From Micromonospora phaseoli (lineage in GTDB: Bacteria; Actinomycetota; Actinomycetes; Mycobacteriales; Micromonosporaceae), in the NCBI RefSeq assembly GCF_900109115.1, contig NZ_FNYV01000009.1:186001-250000 (forward strand): 64,000 nt of DNA. The letters are read 5' to 3'. Shown one piece after another: positions 7,178 through 14,495 of the stretch. The notes beneath the pieces were generated by a model. It saw only the letters and a list, made by a program, of their open reading frames with translations. It did no database searches and was not told the origin of the DNA. A program made the position numbers and the translations under genes. The first letter of the stretch is position 1. Each line of letters begins with the position of its first letter.

Positions 7178-9208
7178 TCAGGAGGGTGGGGGGATGCGGC
7201 GGCGGGCGTCGGTGGTGACGGTGGTGGGGCCGGGGGTCCAGGGGGTTACCCAGGGCAGGTCCGCCGGTGGGGTGATGATGCCGTCCTCCAGGGCGGCGTA
7301 GCGGCCGGCGAGGATCCGTTTGGCCGCCACCACGTCGACCGAGTCGGTGTTGTCCCACAGTGCGGTGAACAACGCGTCTACCCGGACCCGGGCCTGGCGG
7401 CAGAACAGGTCGGCCAGCTCGACGTTCTCCGGGCGGGTGTCCCGCTCCGAGTGGGCGCGTACGCAGACCGCGCTCATCGCGAACAGCTCCGCCCCGATGT
7501 CCACCACCCGGCCGAGGAACGCCTGCTTGCGCTCCATCTTCCCCTGCCAGCGGGACATCGCGTAGAAGGTGGACCGGGCCAGCTTCCGACTGGCGCGCTC
7601 GACGTGACGCAGGTGCCCGGCGAGCGGACCGAACTCGGCGTACCCGGTCGGTTGCTGTCCCTTGCCGACCGCGAGGGTCGGCAGCCACCGCGCGTAGAAC
7701 GCGCCGGCCCGCACACCGGCCCTGGCCTTGCGACCGAGCCCGGCGTCGGGGTCGATGATGTCCCCGGCGACGGAGAGGTGGGCGTCCACCGCCTCGCGGG
7801 CGATGAGCAGATGCATGATCTCGGTCGACCCCTCGAAGATCCGGTTGATCCGCAGGTCGCGCAGCATCTGTTCGACCGCGGCCGGGCGCTCGCCCCGGGC
7901 GGCCAGCGACTCGGCCGTCTCGTAGCCCCGGCCACCGCGAATCTGGACCAGCTCGTCGGCGATCCGCCACGCCATCTCGCTGGCGTAGAGCTTCACCAGC
8001 GCCGCCTCGATCCGGATGTCGTTGCGGTCGTCGTCGGCGAGCAGGCAGCAGAGGTCGAGCATCGTCTCCATGCCGTACGTGGTGGCGGCGATGAAGGAGA
8101 GCTTCTGCGCGACCGCCTCGTGCTCGCCGACGGGTCGGCCCCACTGCACCCGCTCGGCGGACCACTCCCGGGCCACGTTCAGGGCCCACTTGCCGGCACC
8201 GACGCACATCGCCGGCAGCGACAGCCGACCGGTGGTCAGGGTGCTCAGGGCGATCCGGAGCCCCTTGCCCTCGCCGCCGATGACGTTCTCCCTCGGCACG
8301 AAGACGTCGTGGAAGCGGGTGAGGCTGTTCTCCAGGCCACGCAGGCCGACGAAGGCGTTACGCCGCTCGACCGTGATGCCCTCGGCGTCGCCGTCGACCA
8401 CGAACGCGGTGATGCCACCCCGGTGCCCCTCGGTCTTCGGCACCCGGGCCAGCACCACGAGCTGGGTGGCCACGGTGCCGTTGGTGGCCCACAGCTTGAC
8501 GCCGTTGAGGCGGTAGCCGGTGCCGTCCGGGGTCGGCTCCGCGCTGGTCGCCAACCGGGCCGGGTCGGAGCCCACATCCGGTTCGGTGAGCAGGAACGCG
8601 GAGACCTCGCCGGCGGCCAGCCGGGGCAGGAACCGCTGCTTCTGTTCGTCGGTGCCGAACATCTTCAGCGGCTGCGGTACGCCGATCGACTGGTGCGCCG
8701 AGAGCAGCGCGCCGATCGCCGGGCTTACCGAGCCGGCCAGCATCAGCGCCCGGCAGTAGTGCAGGTTGCTCAGCCCGAGCCCGCCGTACTCCCGGTCGAT
8801 CTTCATGCCGAAAGCGCCCAACCGGGCCAGGCCCTGGAAGACCTCGTCGGGGATGCGGGCGTCGCGCTCGATCGCCGCACCATCCATGTCGGACGCCACG
8901 AAGTCGCGGAGCTTGCCGAGGAACTCCTCGGCCCGGGCCTGCTCGGCCGGGTCCGGCCGGGGCCACGGGTCGATCAGGTCCAGCCGCAGCCGGCCCAGGA
9001 AGAGTTCCTTGCCGAAGCTGGGCCGGTCCCAACTGGTCTGCCGGGCCCCCTCGGCGACCTGTCGGGCTTCCTTCTCGGAGACCCCTTCTGTCGCGCCGGA
9101 CGGCGCCTGGCCCGCCGCGCCGGACGGCGCCTGGCCCGAACCGCTGGGCGGCGGGTCGGCGCTGCGGTCTTCGATGGCTGGCGAACGGTCATTCTCGGCG
9201 ATGGCCAC
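7178..9208 (-). CDS. acyl-CoA dehydrogenase
   Basis: 676-residue FAD enzyme of the acyl-CoA dehydrogenase family, longer than the usual ~385. After a disordered Pro/Ser/Gly-rich N-terminus (about 1-55) comes the standard fold: LARLGAFGMKIDREYGGLGLSN, the middle beta domain with AFLLTEPDVGSDPA and KLWATNGTVA, then the helical domain with QIRGGRGYETAESLAARGE and RINRIFEGSTEI. A C-terminal extension of ~150 residues resembles that of VLCAD/ACAD9-like and mycobacterial FadE proteins. It presumably oxidises long or branched acyl-CoA. The start is GTG 9208. An 8-residue unit (GQAPSGAA) is tandemly duplicated in the N-terminus. Confidence 0.9.
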   Translation of the reverse strand: MAIAENDRSPAIEDRSADPPPSGSGQAPSGAAGQAPSGATEGVSEKEARQVAEGARQTSWDRPSFGKELFLGRLRLDLIDPWPRPDPAEQARAEEFLGKLRDFVASDMDGAAIERDARIPDEVFQGLARLGAFGMKIDREYGGLGLSNLHYCRALMLAGSVSPAIGALLSAHQSIGVPQPLKMFGTDEQKQRFLPRLAAGEVSAFLLTEPDVGSDPARLATSAEPTPDGTGYRLNGVKLWATNGTVATQLVVLARVPKTEGHRGGITAFVVDGDAEGITVERRNAFVGLRGLENSLTRFHDVFVPRENVIGGEGKGLRIALSTLTTGRLSLPAMCVGAGKWALNVAREWSAERVQWGRPVGEHEAVAQKLSFIAATTYGMETMLDLCCLLADDDRNDIRIEAALVKLYASEMAWRIADELVQIRGGRGYETAESLAARGERPAAVEQMLRDLRINRIFEGSTEIMHLLIAREAVDAHLSVAGDIIDPDAGLGRKARAGVRAGAFYARWLPTLAVGKGQQPTGYAEFGPLAGHLRHVERASRKLARSTFYAMSRWQGKMERKQAFLGRVVDIGAELFAMSAVCVRAHSERDTRPENVELADLFCRQARVRVDALFTALWDNTDSVDVVAAKRILAGRYAALEDGIITPPADLPWVTPWTPGPTTVTTDARRRIPPPS
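9093..9140 (-). repeat. 24-bp tandem duplication in the acyl-CoA dehydrogenase N-terminus
   Basis: Two adjacent 24-bp units differ only at the last two bases and encode QAPSGA-type repeats in the disordered N-terminal tail. In-frame, so the reading frame is kept. Confidence 0.8.
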
Positions 9209-9319
9209 GGCTAACCCCCCGGGCTGGATCCGGACACTGGAGTCTGTTCCGCCTGTTCAGCAGGCTACCCGCGTTTGTTACCCAAAGGTAGTCAGCAATA
9301 TCCGAGACGGCCTCGCTCC

Positions 9320-9820
9320 TCAGCTCTGCTGAAGGCCGCTCGGATCCTCCTCGTCGTCGATGTCGTCCTCACCCCAGCTTCGCCGGGAGAACGGCAGCGC
9401 CACCCAGAAGGTGAGGAACCAGAGACCGGTGACCGCGCTGAGCAGGAAGGCGATCGGCCGGTCCAGCACGAAGTCGGTGATCAGCAGCACCGAGCTGACC
9501 ATCGCGACCAGCATGAAGGCCAGGCCGCCACTGGCCATCCGGTGCGCGAAACGGACCAGCTCCGGCTTGCGCCCCTGACGAAACAGCGCCCGGTGGAAGG
9601 CGACCGGCGAGATGATCATCGCGGTGGCGCCGGCCGCCGCGAGCAGCGCGACGATGTAGACGTCCTGCTGAAACGGCGTGGTACGGCTGAAGCCGCTACT
9701 GAACGGCAGGGTGAGCAGGAAGGCGAAGAGAATCTGCACGCCGGTCTGCGCGACCCGCAACTCCTGCAGCAGGTCGGCGAAGTTGCGCTGCCACCGCTGC
9801 TTCTCGGTTTCCTTGGACAC
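9320..9820 (-). CDS. four-helix membrane protein, DUF6328-like
   Basis: 166 residues, with four hydrophobic segments (about 26-45, 52-72, 99-120 and 124-145), a charged N-terminus (KETEKQRWQRNFADLLQELRVAQTG) and an acidic C-terminus (WGEDDIDDEEDPSGLQQS). The pattern LLQELRVAQTGVQILFAFLL followed by FHRALFR is that of the small actinobacterial DUF6328 membrane proteins, whose function is unknown. I placed the start at GTG 9820, preceded by GGAGG at 6 nt, rather than the upstream in-frame ATG, which would overlap the next gene. Confidence 0.78.
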   Translation of the reverse strand: MSKETEKQRWQRNFADLLQELRVAQTGVQILFAFLLTLPFSSGFSRTTPFQQDVYIVALLAAAGATAMIISPVAFHRALFRQGRKPELVRFAHRMASGGLAFMLVAMVSSVLLITDFVLDRPIAFLLSAVTGLWFLTFWVALPFSRRSWGEDDIDDEEDPSGLQQS

Positions 9821-9906
9821 TGCGGACCTCCGGGGGAGAAACTCCGCCGGCCCTGATCCTGCCGGCGGCATCGCTGATGCCCGAACGGCGGCAACGCGAA
9901 ACCGGC

Positions 9907-10656
9907 TCAACAGCCGCGGCGGATCCGTCCCGCGTACCGAGCCTCGAGGGCGTCGTTGTGCGCGTCGCCACCGGCGATGTTGGCCGACAGGTAGACCGGC
10001 GGGCGCTCGCCCGCGGCGAGCAGCCGGGCCACCACCTCGACCACGATCTGCTGGGCCAGCAAGGCCGCGGTGATCGAGGAGACCGCGCCGACCGCGCCAC
10101 CACCGGGCAGCGGCAGGGTGGCATCACCGTAAGGTGCTCCGTTGTCCAGCACCACGTCGGCGAAGTCGGCGAGCTTGCGCCCCGACGGATGGCGGGACTC
10201 CATCCGGGCCGAGTGCTGCCCGGAGGTGATCGCCACCAGCCGGTGGCCCCGCTGCCGGACCAGCGAGGCGAACTCCACCATCGCCCCGTTCACCCCGGAG
10301 TTCGAGGCGAGCACGAAGACGTCGTGCGGACCGACCGGGGCGAGATCGTAGAGGCGGTGGGCCACGGCCGGATCGCGCTCCAGCTTCGGGCCCAGCACGC
10401 CGGCCGGCTCCGCGCCGTGCAGCACCAGGTCCCGCAGGGCGATCCGGTTGGTCGGCACCAGCCCACCGGCCCGACCGGCGATCTCCATCGCCAACGCCTC
10501 GGAGTGACCGGTGCCGAACGCGTGCACCACCCCGTCGGCCCGGACCGCCGCGGCGATCAGGTCGGCTGCCCGGGCCACCTGGTCGCGCTGGCCGTGCGCC
10601 ACCCGGTTCATCGTCTCGATCACCGTGGCCAGGTAGTCCTCGGCACTGGGCACCAT
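9907..10656 (-). CDS. SIS-domain sugar-phosphate-binding protein
   Basis: 249 residues forming one SIS (sugar isomerase) domain: HAFGTGHSEALAMEIAGRAGG (about 45-65), the phosphate-binding FVLASNSGVNGAMVEFA, and a glutamate-rich end. It is of the UPF0309/MurNAc-6-P etherase-like group rather than a full GlmS. The likely substrate is a phosphorylated amino sugar, but the exact reaction is unknown. ATG 10656 has GGAGAG 3-8 nt upstream. That Shine-Dalgarno is part of a TGAGCGAGCGGAGAG string that also contains the stop of the upstream hydrolase. Confidence 0.85.
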   Translation of the reverse strand: MVPSAEDYLATVIETMNRVAHGQRDQVARAADLIAAAVRADGVVHAFGTGHSEALAMEIAGRAGGLVPTNRIALRDLVLHGAEPAGVLGPKLERDPAVAHRLYDLAPVGPHDVFVLASNSGVNGAMVEFASLVRQRGHRLVAITSGQHSARMESRHPSGRKLADFADVVLDNGAPYGDATLPLPGGGAVGAVSSITAALLAQQIVVEVVARLLAAGERPPVYLSANIAGGDAHNDALEARYAGRIRRGC

Positions 10657-10671
10657 GTTCTCTCCGCTCGC

Positions 10672-11502
10672 TCAGCCGGTCGCACTCGTCCGGGCCAGGA
10701 TCGCCTCGGCCAACGGCGTCGGTGCCGCATCCGGGATCCAGTGGGTGACCCCGGCCAGCTCGACGAACCGGAAGTCGCCGGTCACGTGGGCGGCGCAGGC
10801 CTGCGCCGCTACGCCTCCGATGGCGACGTCACCGTCGCTCCAGACGTAGGTGGTCGGCACCGCCACCGGGCCGACCGCCGCCAACTCCCCCCGGGACATC
10901 GCCCGGTACCAGTTCAACGCGGCGGTCAGCGCGCCCGGCTCGCGCATCGGATCGGCGTACCCGGCCACCCGGGTGGCGTCGCCGACTCCGTGCAGCAGCC
11001 GGCGCAGCCCGGCGGCGCCCAGGGCCAGCAGGGTCTTCTCGGCCACCACCGGCTGCCGGAACAGCAGCATGTACGCCGAGCGCGCCTTCTGCTGCGGATC
11101 GTGGGCCAGCGCGTGCGCCATGGCAGCCGGATGCGGCACGGAGACCGCGGTCAGGGTGCGTACCCGGTCCGGACGGGTGGCGGCCAGCGCCCAGCCGACG
11201 ATGGCGCCCCAGTCGTGTCCTACCACGTGCGCGGTGGCCACACCGAGGGCGTCCAGCACCGCCACCGCGTCGGCGACCAACTCACCGAGCCGGTACGCCT
11301 CGACCTGGGTGGGTCGCGCCTGCGGCGAGTAGCCCCGCTGGTCCAGGGCGTAGGTGCGCAGACCGGCGGCGTGCAGGACGGGCGACACGGCGTCCCACTC
11401 GCCCGAATGTTGCGGGAAGCCGTGCAGCAGCAGCACCGGTTCGCCCTGCTCGGGTCCCCCGGCGGTGACCTCGAATCGCAGACCCCGGGCGTCGATACGC
11501 AT
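10672..11502 (-). CDS. alpha/beta hydrolase, epoxide-hydrolase-like
   Basis: 276 residues with oxyanion motif HGFP (27-30), nucleophile elbow GHDWGA with Asp97, and late catalytic candidates near the C-terminus (DGDVA and VTHWIPDAAP). An aspartate nucleophile followed by Trp is characteristic of soluble epoxide hydrolases and haloalkane dehalogenases rather than esterases. The physiological substrate is unknown. It is followed after 15 bp by the SIS gene in the same direction. Confidence 0.87.
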   Translation of the reverse strand: MRIDARGLRFEVTAGGPEQGEPVLLLHGFPQHSGEWDAVSPVLHAAGLRTYALDQRGYSPQARPTQVEAYRLGELVADAVAVLDALGVATAHVVGHDWGAIVGWALAATRPDRVRTLTAVSVPHPAAMAHALAHDPQQKARSAYMLLFRQPVVAEKTLLALGAAGLRRLLHGVGDATRVAGYADPMREPGALTAALNWYRAMSRGELAAVGPVAVPTTYVWSDGDVAIGGVAAQACAAHVTGDFRFVELAGVTHWIPDAAPTPLAEAILARTSATG

Positions 11503-11546
11503 GCCGGCAGCCTACCGACGGCCGGCACCCGGCCTGCCCGGCCGGG

Positions 11547-12347
11547 TCAGTCGTACTGCTGCCTGGGTACCGGCACCTGCCGCCAGGACTCGACCTCCAG
11601 GTAGGGGATCTCCGCGTCGTTGACCGGGTCCCGGCCCAGCCGGTCGCTGTAGCGCCCGACGACCTCCACCCAGCTGTCGTCGGGCAGCCCGGCGGGCACG
11701 TCGCCGGTCAGCCCGAGCTTGATCGGCCGGCCGTCGGCGGCGCAGCAGGACAGCACCATCCGGGCCAGGATCGGCTCCCCGCCGGCACCGCTGGCGATGA
11801 AGCCGGTGAGCAGCACCCGCCGATCGCCGATCGAGGCACCCCGGTCGAACAACGCCCGGGAGGCATAGTCGAGCACGCTGACCTGCACCGGGTCGCCCTC
11901 GGGCAGTGGTGGGTAGTCCGACTGCTGCTGGCTGCTGAGCGCGGTGCCGGCCTGCCCTGCGGCGTACGACCCGAGGGCCGGCGGGGCGACCAGCAGCAGG
12001 CCGAGCACGGGCAGGATGAGCAGCCACCCGACGCGCGGCTCGTGATGGCCGTGCCCGTGTCCCTCGTCGTGGTCGGCGGCGGCACTGTCGCCGGGCGCAT
12101 CGCCGGGGCCGGGCGCATCGCCGGGGCCGTCAGCGGCGCCGCCCGCCGGCACGAGCGCGCGGGGGGCGGCCGGGCGTAGCTCGTGCCAGAGCGTCATGAT
12201 CGCGGCGACCACCAGCAGCAGGCCGGCGGCGATCAGGAAGGGGCGCAGCCCCTCCTTGACGTATCGCAGGTAGAGGTCGGTGACGCTGGCCCGGATCACC
12301 GCACCACCGAGCAGCAGCAGGACCACCGCCTGCGCCTGCCGGTTCAC
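11547..12347 (-). CDS. TIGR03943/DUF1980 membrane protein
   Basis: 266 residues with hydrophobic segments near 5-20, 32-52 and 108-128. A His/Asp-rich stretch (DHDEGHGHGHHEP) precedes the third segment. The C-terminal soluble domain carries the family's metal-binding-looking core (RMVLSCCAADGRPIKLG). The protein is the obligate partner of the COG0701 permease encoded immediately upstream; this pair is found in several zinc-related regulons, though its substrate is unproven. GTG 12347 overlaps the permease stop (GTGA). Confidence 0.85.
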   Translation of the reverse strand: MNRQAQAVVLLLLGGAVIRASVTDLYLRYVKEGLRPFLIAAGLLLVVAAIMTLWHELRPAAPRALVPAGGAADGPGDAPGPGDAPGDSAAADHDEGHGHGHHEPRVGWLLILPVLGLLLVAPPALGSYAAGQAGTALSSQQQSDYPPLPEGDPVQVSVLDYASRALFDRGASIGDRRVLLTGFIASGAGGEPILARMVLSCCAADGRPIKLGLTGDVPAGLPDDSWVEVVGRYSDRLGRDPVNDAEIPYLEVESWRQVPVPRQQYD

Positions 12348-13420
12348 AGCAGCACCATCCCGGCTCCGGTGGCGACCAGCAGGGCCACCGCGAACGTGGT
12401 CGGTGCGAACCGGAAGGCGAACCGGCGGCCGAAAACACCGGCCTGCATCGAGATGAGCTTGAGATCGACCATCGGCCCCACCACCAGGAACACCAGTCGG
12501 GACGTGAGGGAGAACTGCGACAGCGAGGCCGCGACGAAGGCGTCCGCCTCCGAGCAGAGCGAGAGCAGCACCGCGAGCAACGCCAGTGCCAGGATCGACA
12601 GCCAGGCGTTGTCGGCCAGGTTCTGTAGCCACCGCTCCGGCACCAGCACGTTGATGCTGGCCGCGGCCATCGCGCCGAGCACCAGGAACCCACCCGCGTG
12701 GGTGACGTCGTGCCGGACGGCCGCCCAGAAGGCGCGGGACCGGGAGGCGTCGTCCAGCTCCGGCCGGCGCGGCATCCTGATCCATTCGGTGCGGCCGAGC
12801 CGCAGCCAGAGCCAGCCCATCACCATTGCGACGACCAGGCTGGCGACGCCACGGGCGACGACCATCTCGGGGTTGTTGGGGAAGGCGACGGCGGTGGCGA
12901 CGAGCACGATCGGGTTGACCGCCGGGGCGGCAAGCAGGAAGGCCAGCGCGGCGGCCGGCGTGACGCCCCGCCGGATGAGCGAGCCCGCGATCGGCACCGC
13001 GCCACACTCGCAGCCCGGCAGCACCACCCCGGCCGCGCTGGCCGCCGGCACCGCCAGCGCCGGATGCCGAGGCAGCGCCCGCGCCCAGAACGACCGGGGT
13101 ACGAAGACCGCGATCACGGCCGAGAGCAGGATCCCGAAGACGAGGAACGGCACCGCCTGCACCATGATCGAGACGAAGACGGTGGTCCAGGTCTGCAGAC
13201 GGGGATCGTCCAGTGCGGCGGCCAACGGATCCCGGAAGACGATCAGCAGGACCAGCAGCGCGGCCAGGACCTCCACCGAACCGATCCGGTCGCCGAGCCA
13301 TCGGCGGGGCGGCTGCTCGCCGGCGGGCTCCGGCACGCGCACCCGGGTGGCGACGCCCGCGCCCGCAGCTGGGGGCTCCGGTTCGCCGGCCGCCGCGGCC
13401 TGATCAGTTTCTGTGGTCAC
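12344..13420 (-). CDS. COG0701 (DUF318/YraQ-type) permease
   Basis: 358 residues, about eight membrane segments. It has the family hallmark LPGCECGAVPIAGSLIRRG near 131-150 with a CxC pair, and the repeated VNPIVL element. Homologs include ArsP-type metalloid exporters and putative zinc-linked permeases. The N-terminal 35 residues are disordered (Ala/Glu/Pro). The start is GTG 13420. Coupled by GTGA overlap to the TIGR03943 partner. I looked for a Zur-type box upstream and found none convincing, so a zinc role is only suggested by the partner family and the His-rich loop. Confidence 0.85.
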   Translation of the reverse strand: MTTETDQAAAAGEPEPPAAGAGVATRVRVPEPAGEQPPRRWLGDRIGSVEVLAALLVLLIVFRDPLAAALDDPRLQTWTTVFVSIMVQAVPFLVFGILLSAVIAVFVPRSFWARALPRHPALAVPAASAAGVVLPGCECGAVPIAGSLIRRGVTPAAALAFLLAAPAVNPIVLVATAVAFPNNPEMVVARGVASLVVAMVMGWLWLRLGRTEWIRMPRRPELDDASRSRAFWAAVRHDVTHAGGFLVLGAMAAASINVLVPERWLQNLADNAWLSILALALLAVLLSLCSEADAFVAASLSQFSLTSRLVFLVVGPMVDLKLISMQAGVFGRRFAFRFAPTTFAVALLVATGAGMVLL

Positions 13421-13562
13421 CCGTCGCCCCTCGGCCAGTTGCGGATCGGCGGCCTGAGATTACCGTTCGGAACCGGCAACGTCGATGAATGTCACAGAAT
13501 TGGCCCGGCCCCGGATCCCGTCCGGCGCCGCCACGTCGGACGCGAGCACCCGTCACGACCTG

Positions 13563-13590
13563 CGAAGATCACATTGTCTGTCGATCTTCG
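13563..13590 (+). promoter_or_regulatory. perfect inverted repeat over the ykoE promoter
   Basis: CGAAGATC (13563-13570) and GATCTTCG (13583-13590) are perfect 8-bp arms with a 12-nt spacer that contains the likely -35 hexamer. This is a good geometry for a dimeric repressor that acts in addition to the riboswitch. No cognate regulator is adjacent. Confidence 0.5.
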
Positions 13591-13603
13591 ATGGTGCTAG
13601 CGT
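13574..13603 (+). promoter_or_regulatory. promoter of the thiamine transporter operon
   Basis: TTGTCT (-35, 13574-13579), an 18-nt spacer, TAGCGT (-10, 13598-13603). The predicted start, near 13610, is just ahead of the riboswitch. Confidence 0.55.
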
Positions 13604-13620
13604 CGGCGGGACAGACAACA

Positions 13621-13712
13621 CCTCCGACAGGGGAGCGCACAGCGCTGAGAGTGCGGGTCCGCCCGCAGACCCTCGATACCTGATCTGGGTAATGCCAGCG
13701 CAGGGAGTTCGG
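13621..13712 (+). ncRNA. TPP riboswitch (THI element)
   Basis: The conserved blocks appear in order: GGGGAGC (P2 side), GCTGAGAGTGCG, a variable P3 stem (GGGTCC...), ACCCTCGATACCTGATC, CTGGGTAATGCCAGCG and the closing AGGGAGT. These form the thiamine pyrophosphate aptamer. With ykoEDC downstream, ligand binding should turn uptake genes off. Confidence 0.95.
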
Positions 13713-13728
13713 TCCACCTCCAGCCCGC

Positions 13729-13756
13729 CACGCTCGGCACCGCCGGGCCGAGCGTG
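13729..13756 (+). terminator. hairpin of the riboswitch expression platform
   Basis: CACGCTCGGC (13729-13738) and GCCGAGCGTG (13747-13756) form a perfect 10-bp stem with an 8-nt loop, between the aptamer and the ykoE Shine-Dalgarno. Only a weak T stretch follows (CGTCTTGCC), so this could attenuate transcription or mask translation. Confidence 0.5.
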
Positions 13757-13792
13757 CGTCTTGCCTGGTTCGACCCTGAACTGGGAGCAATC

Positions 13793-14383
13793 ATGAATCA
13801 ACCGACAAGTAGCCGGTGGCGCACCATCGACATCGTCGTGGCTGCGGTGATCGCCGTCGGCTTCGGTGTCATCTTCTGGGCCTGGGGACTGCTCTGGCGG
13901 GCCGCCGACCCGGCCTTCGCGTTCTTCCCGGCAAGCCAGGCCCTCATGTACGGCGTCTGGCTGGTCCCCGCGGTGCTCGGCGGGCTGGTGATCCGTAAGC
14001 CGGGTGCCGCGCTGTTCTGCGAGGCGGTCGCCGCGACGGTCTCCGCGCTGCTCGGCTCGGAGTGGGGCGGCATCACCATCGTCCAGGGACTGATCCAGGG
14101 TCTCGGCGCGGAGTTGGCGTTCGCCGCGTTCCGGTACCGCTCGTTCCGGCTGCCGACCGCGTTGCTGGCCGGCGCACTGACCGGGCTCGGCGCGGCGTTG
14201 TTCGACTTCTTCGTCTGGAACGCCCCGTACGCGCTGGTCAGCTACCGCATCCCGTACGCGCTGCTCACTGTGCTCAGCGCCACCGTGATCGCGGGGGCCG
14301 GCGCGCACCTGCTCACCCGCGCCCTGGCCGGCACCGGCGTCCTCGCCCGCTTCCCCTCCGGCCGCGACCGACCCCTCGTCTGA
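13793..14383 (+). CDS. ykoE: ECF transporter S component, thiamine/HMP (YkoE family)
   Basis: 196-residue membrane protein that should bind thiamine or its pyrimidine precursor HMP outside the membrane. About six hydrophobic segments; blocks WGLLWRAADPAFAFFPASQALMYGVWLVP and GAELAFAAFRYRSF are typical of YkoE. ATG 13793 has GGGAG 5-9 nt upstream; a longer in-frame start lies inside the preceding hairpin and is unlikely. It is the first gene of ykoE-ykoD-ykoC, under the TPP riboswitch. A palindromic element separates it from ykoD. Confidence 0.92.
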   Translation: MNQPTSSRWRTIDIVVAAVIAVGFGVIFWAWGLLWRAADPAFAFFPASQALMYGVWLVPAVLGGLVIRKPGAALFCEAVAATVSALLGSEWGGITIVQGLIQGLGAELAFAAFRYRSFRLPTALLAGALTGLGAALFDFFVWNAPYALVSYRIPYALLTVLSATVIAGAGAHLLTRALAGTGVLARFPSGRDRPLV

Positions 14384-14396
14384 CCTCGTCCATCGC

Positions 14397-14457
14397 GTTG
14401 ATCATGGCGTTGGCGGGGAGTCCGATCTTCGAACCACCCGCCAACCTCATGGTCAAC
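14397..14457 (+). repeat. GTTGATCA-type palindromic element between ykoE and ykoD
   Basis: Arms 14397-14416 and 14438-14457 pair over 20 positions. Of three differences, two become U-G or G-U pairs in plus-strand RNA and one is a C-C mismatch. Pairing thus favours the strand of ykoE, as for the other palindromes here. It may reduce read-through into ykoD or stabilise the ykoE message. Confidence 0.6.
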
Positions 14458-14495
14458 CGGGCAGGGTCGAGCGCTCAGGAGGGGAGGGGTGGGGT

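Noticed and set aside
9255..9295. Palindromic TTACCCAAAGGTA near the acyl-CoA dehydrogenase promoter as an operator
   Set aside because: Only four matched bases each side of a short centre; too weak to call.
13421..13560. Zur box upstream of the COG0701 permease
   Set aside because: A weak GGTAATCTCA-like half is present, but no symmetric match comparable to the site at 2836.
12698..13600. Plus-strand frame opposite the permease
   Set aside because: Composition is Arg/His/Gln-rich shadow coding; the permease on the other strand is clearly real.
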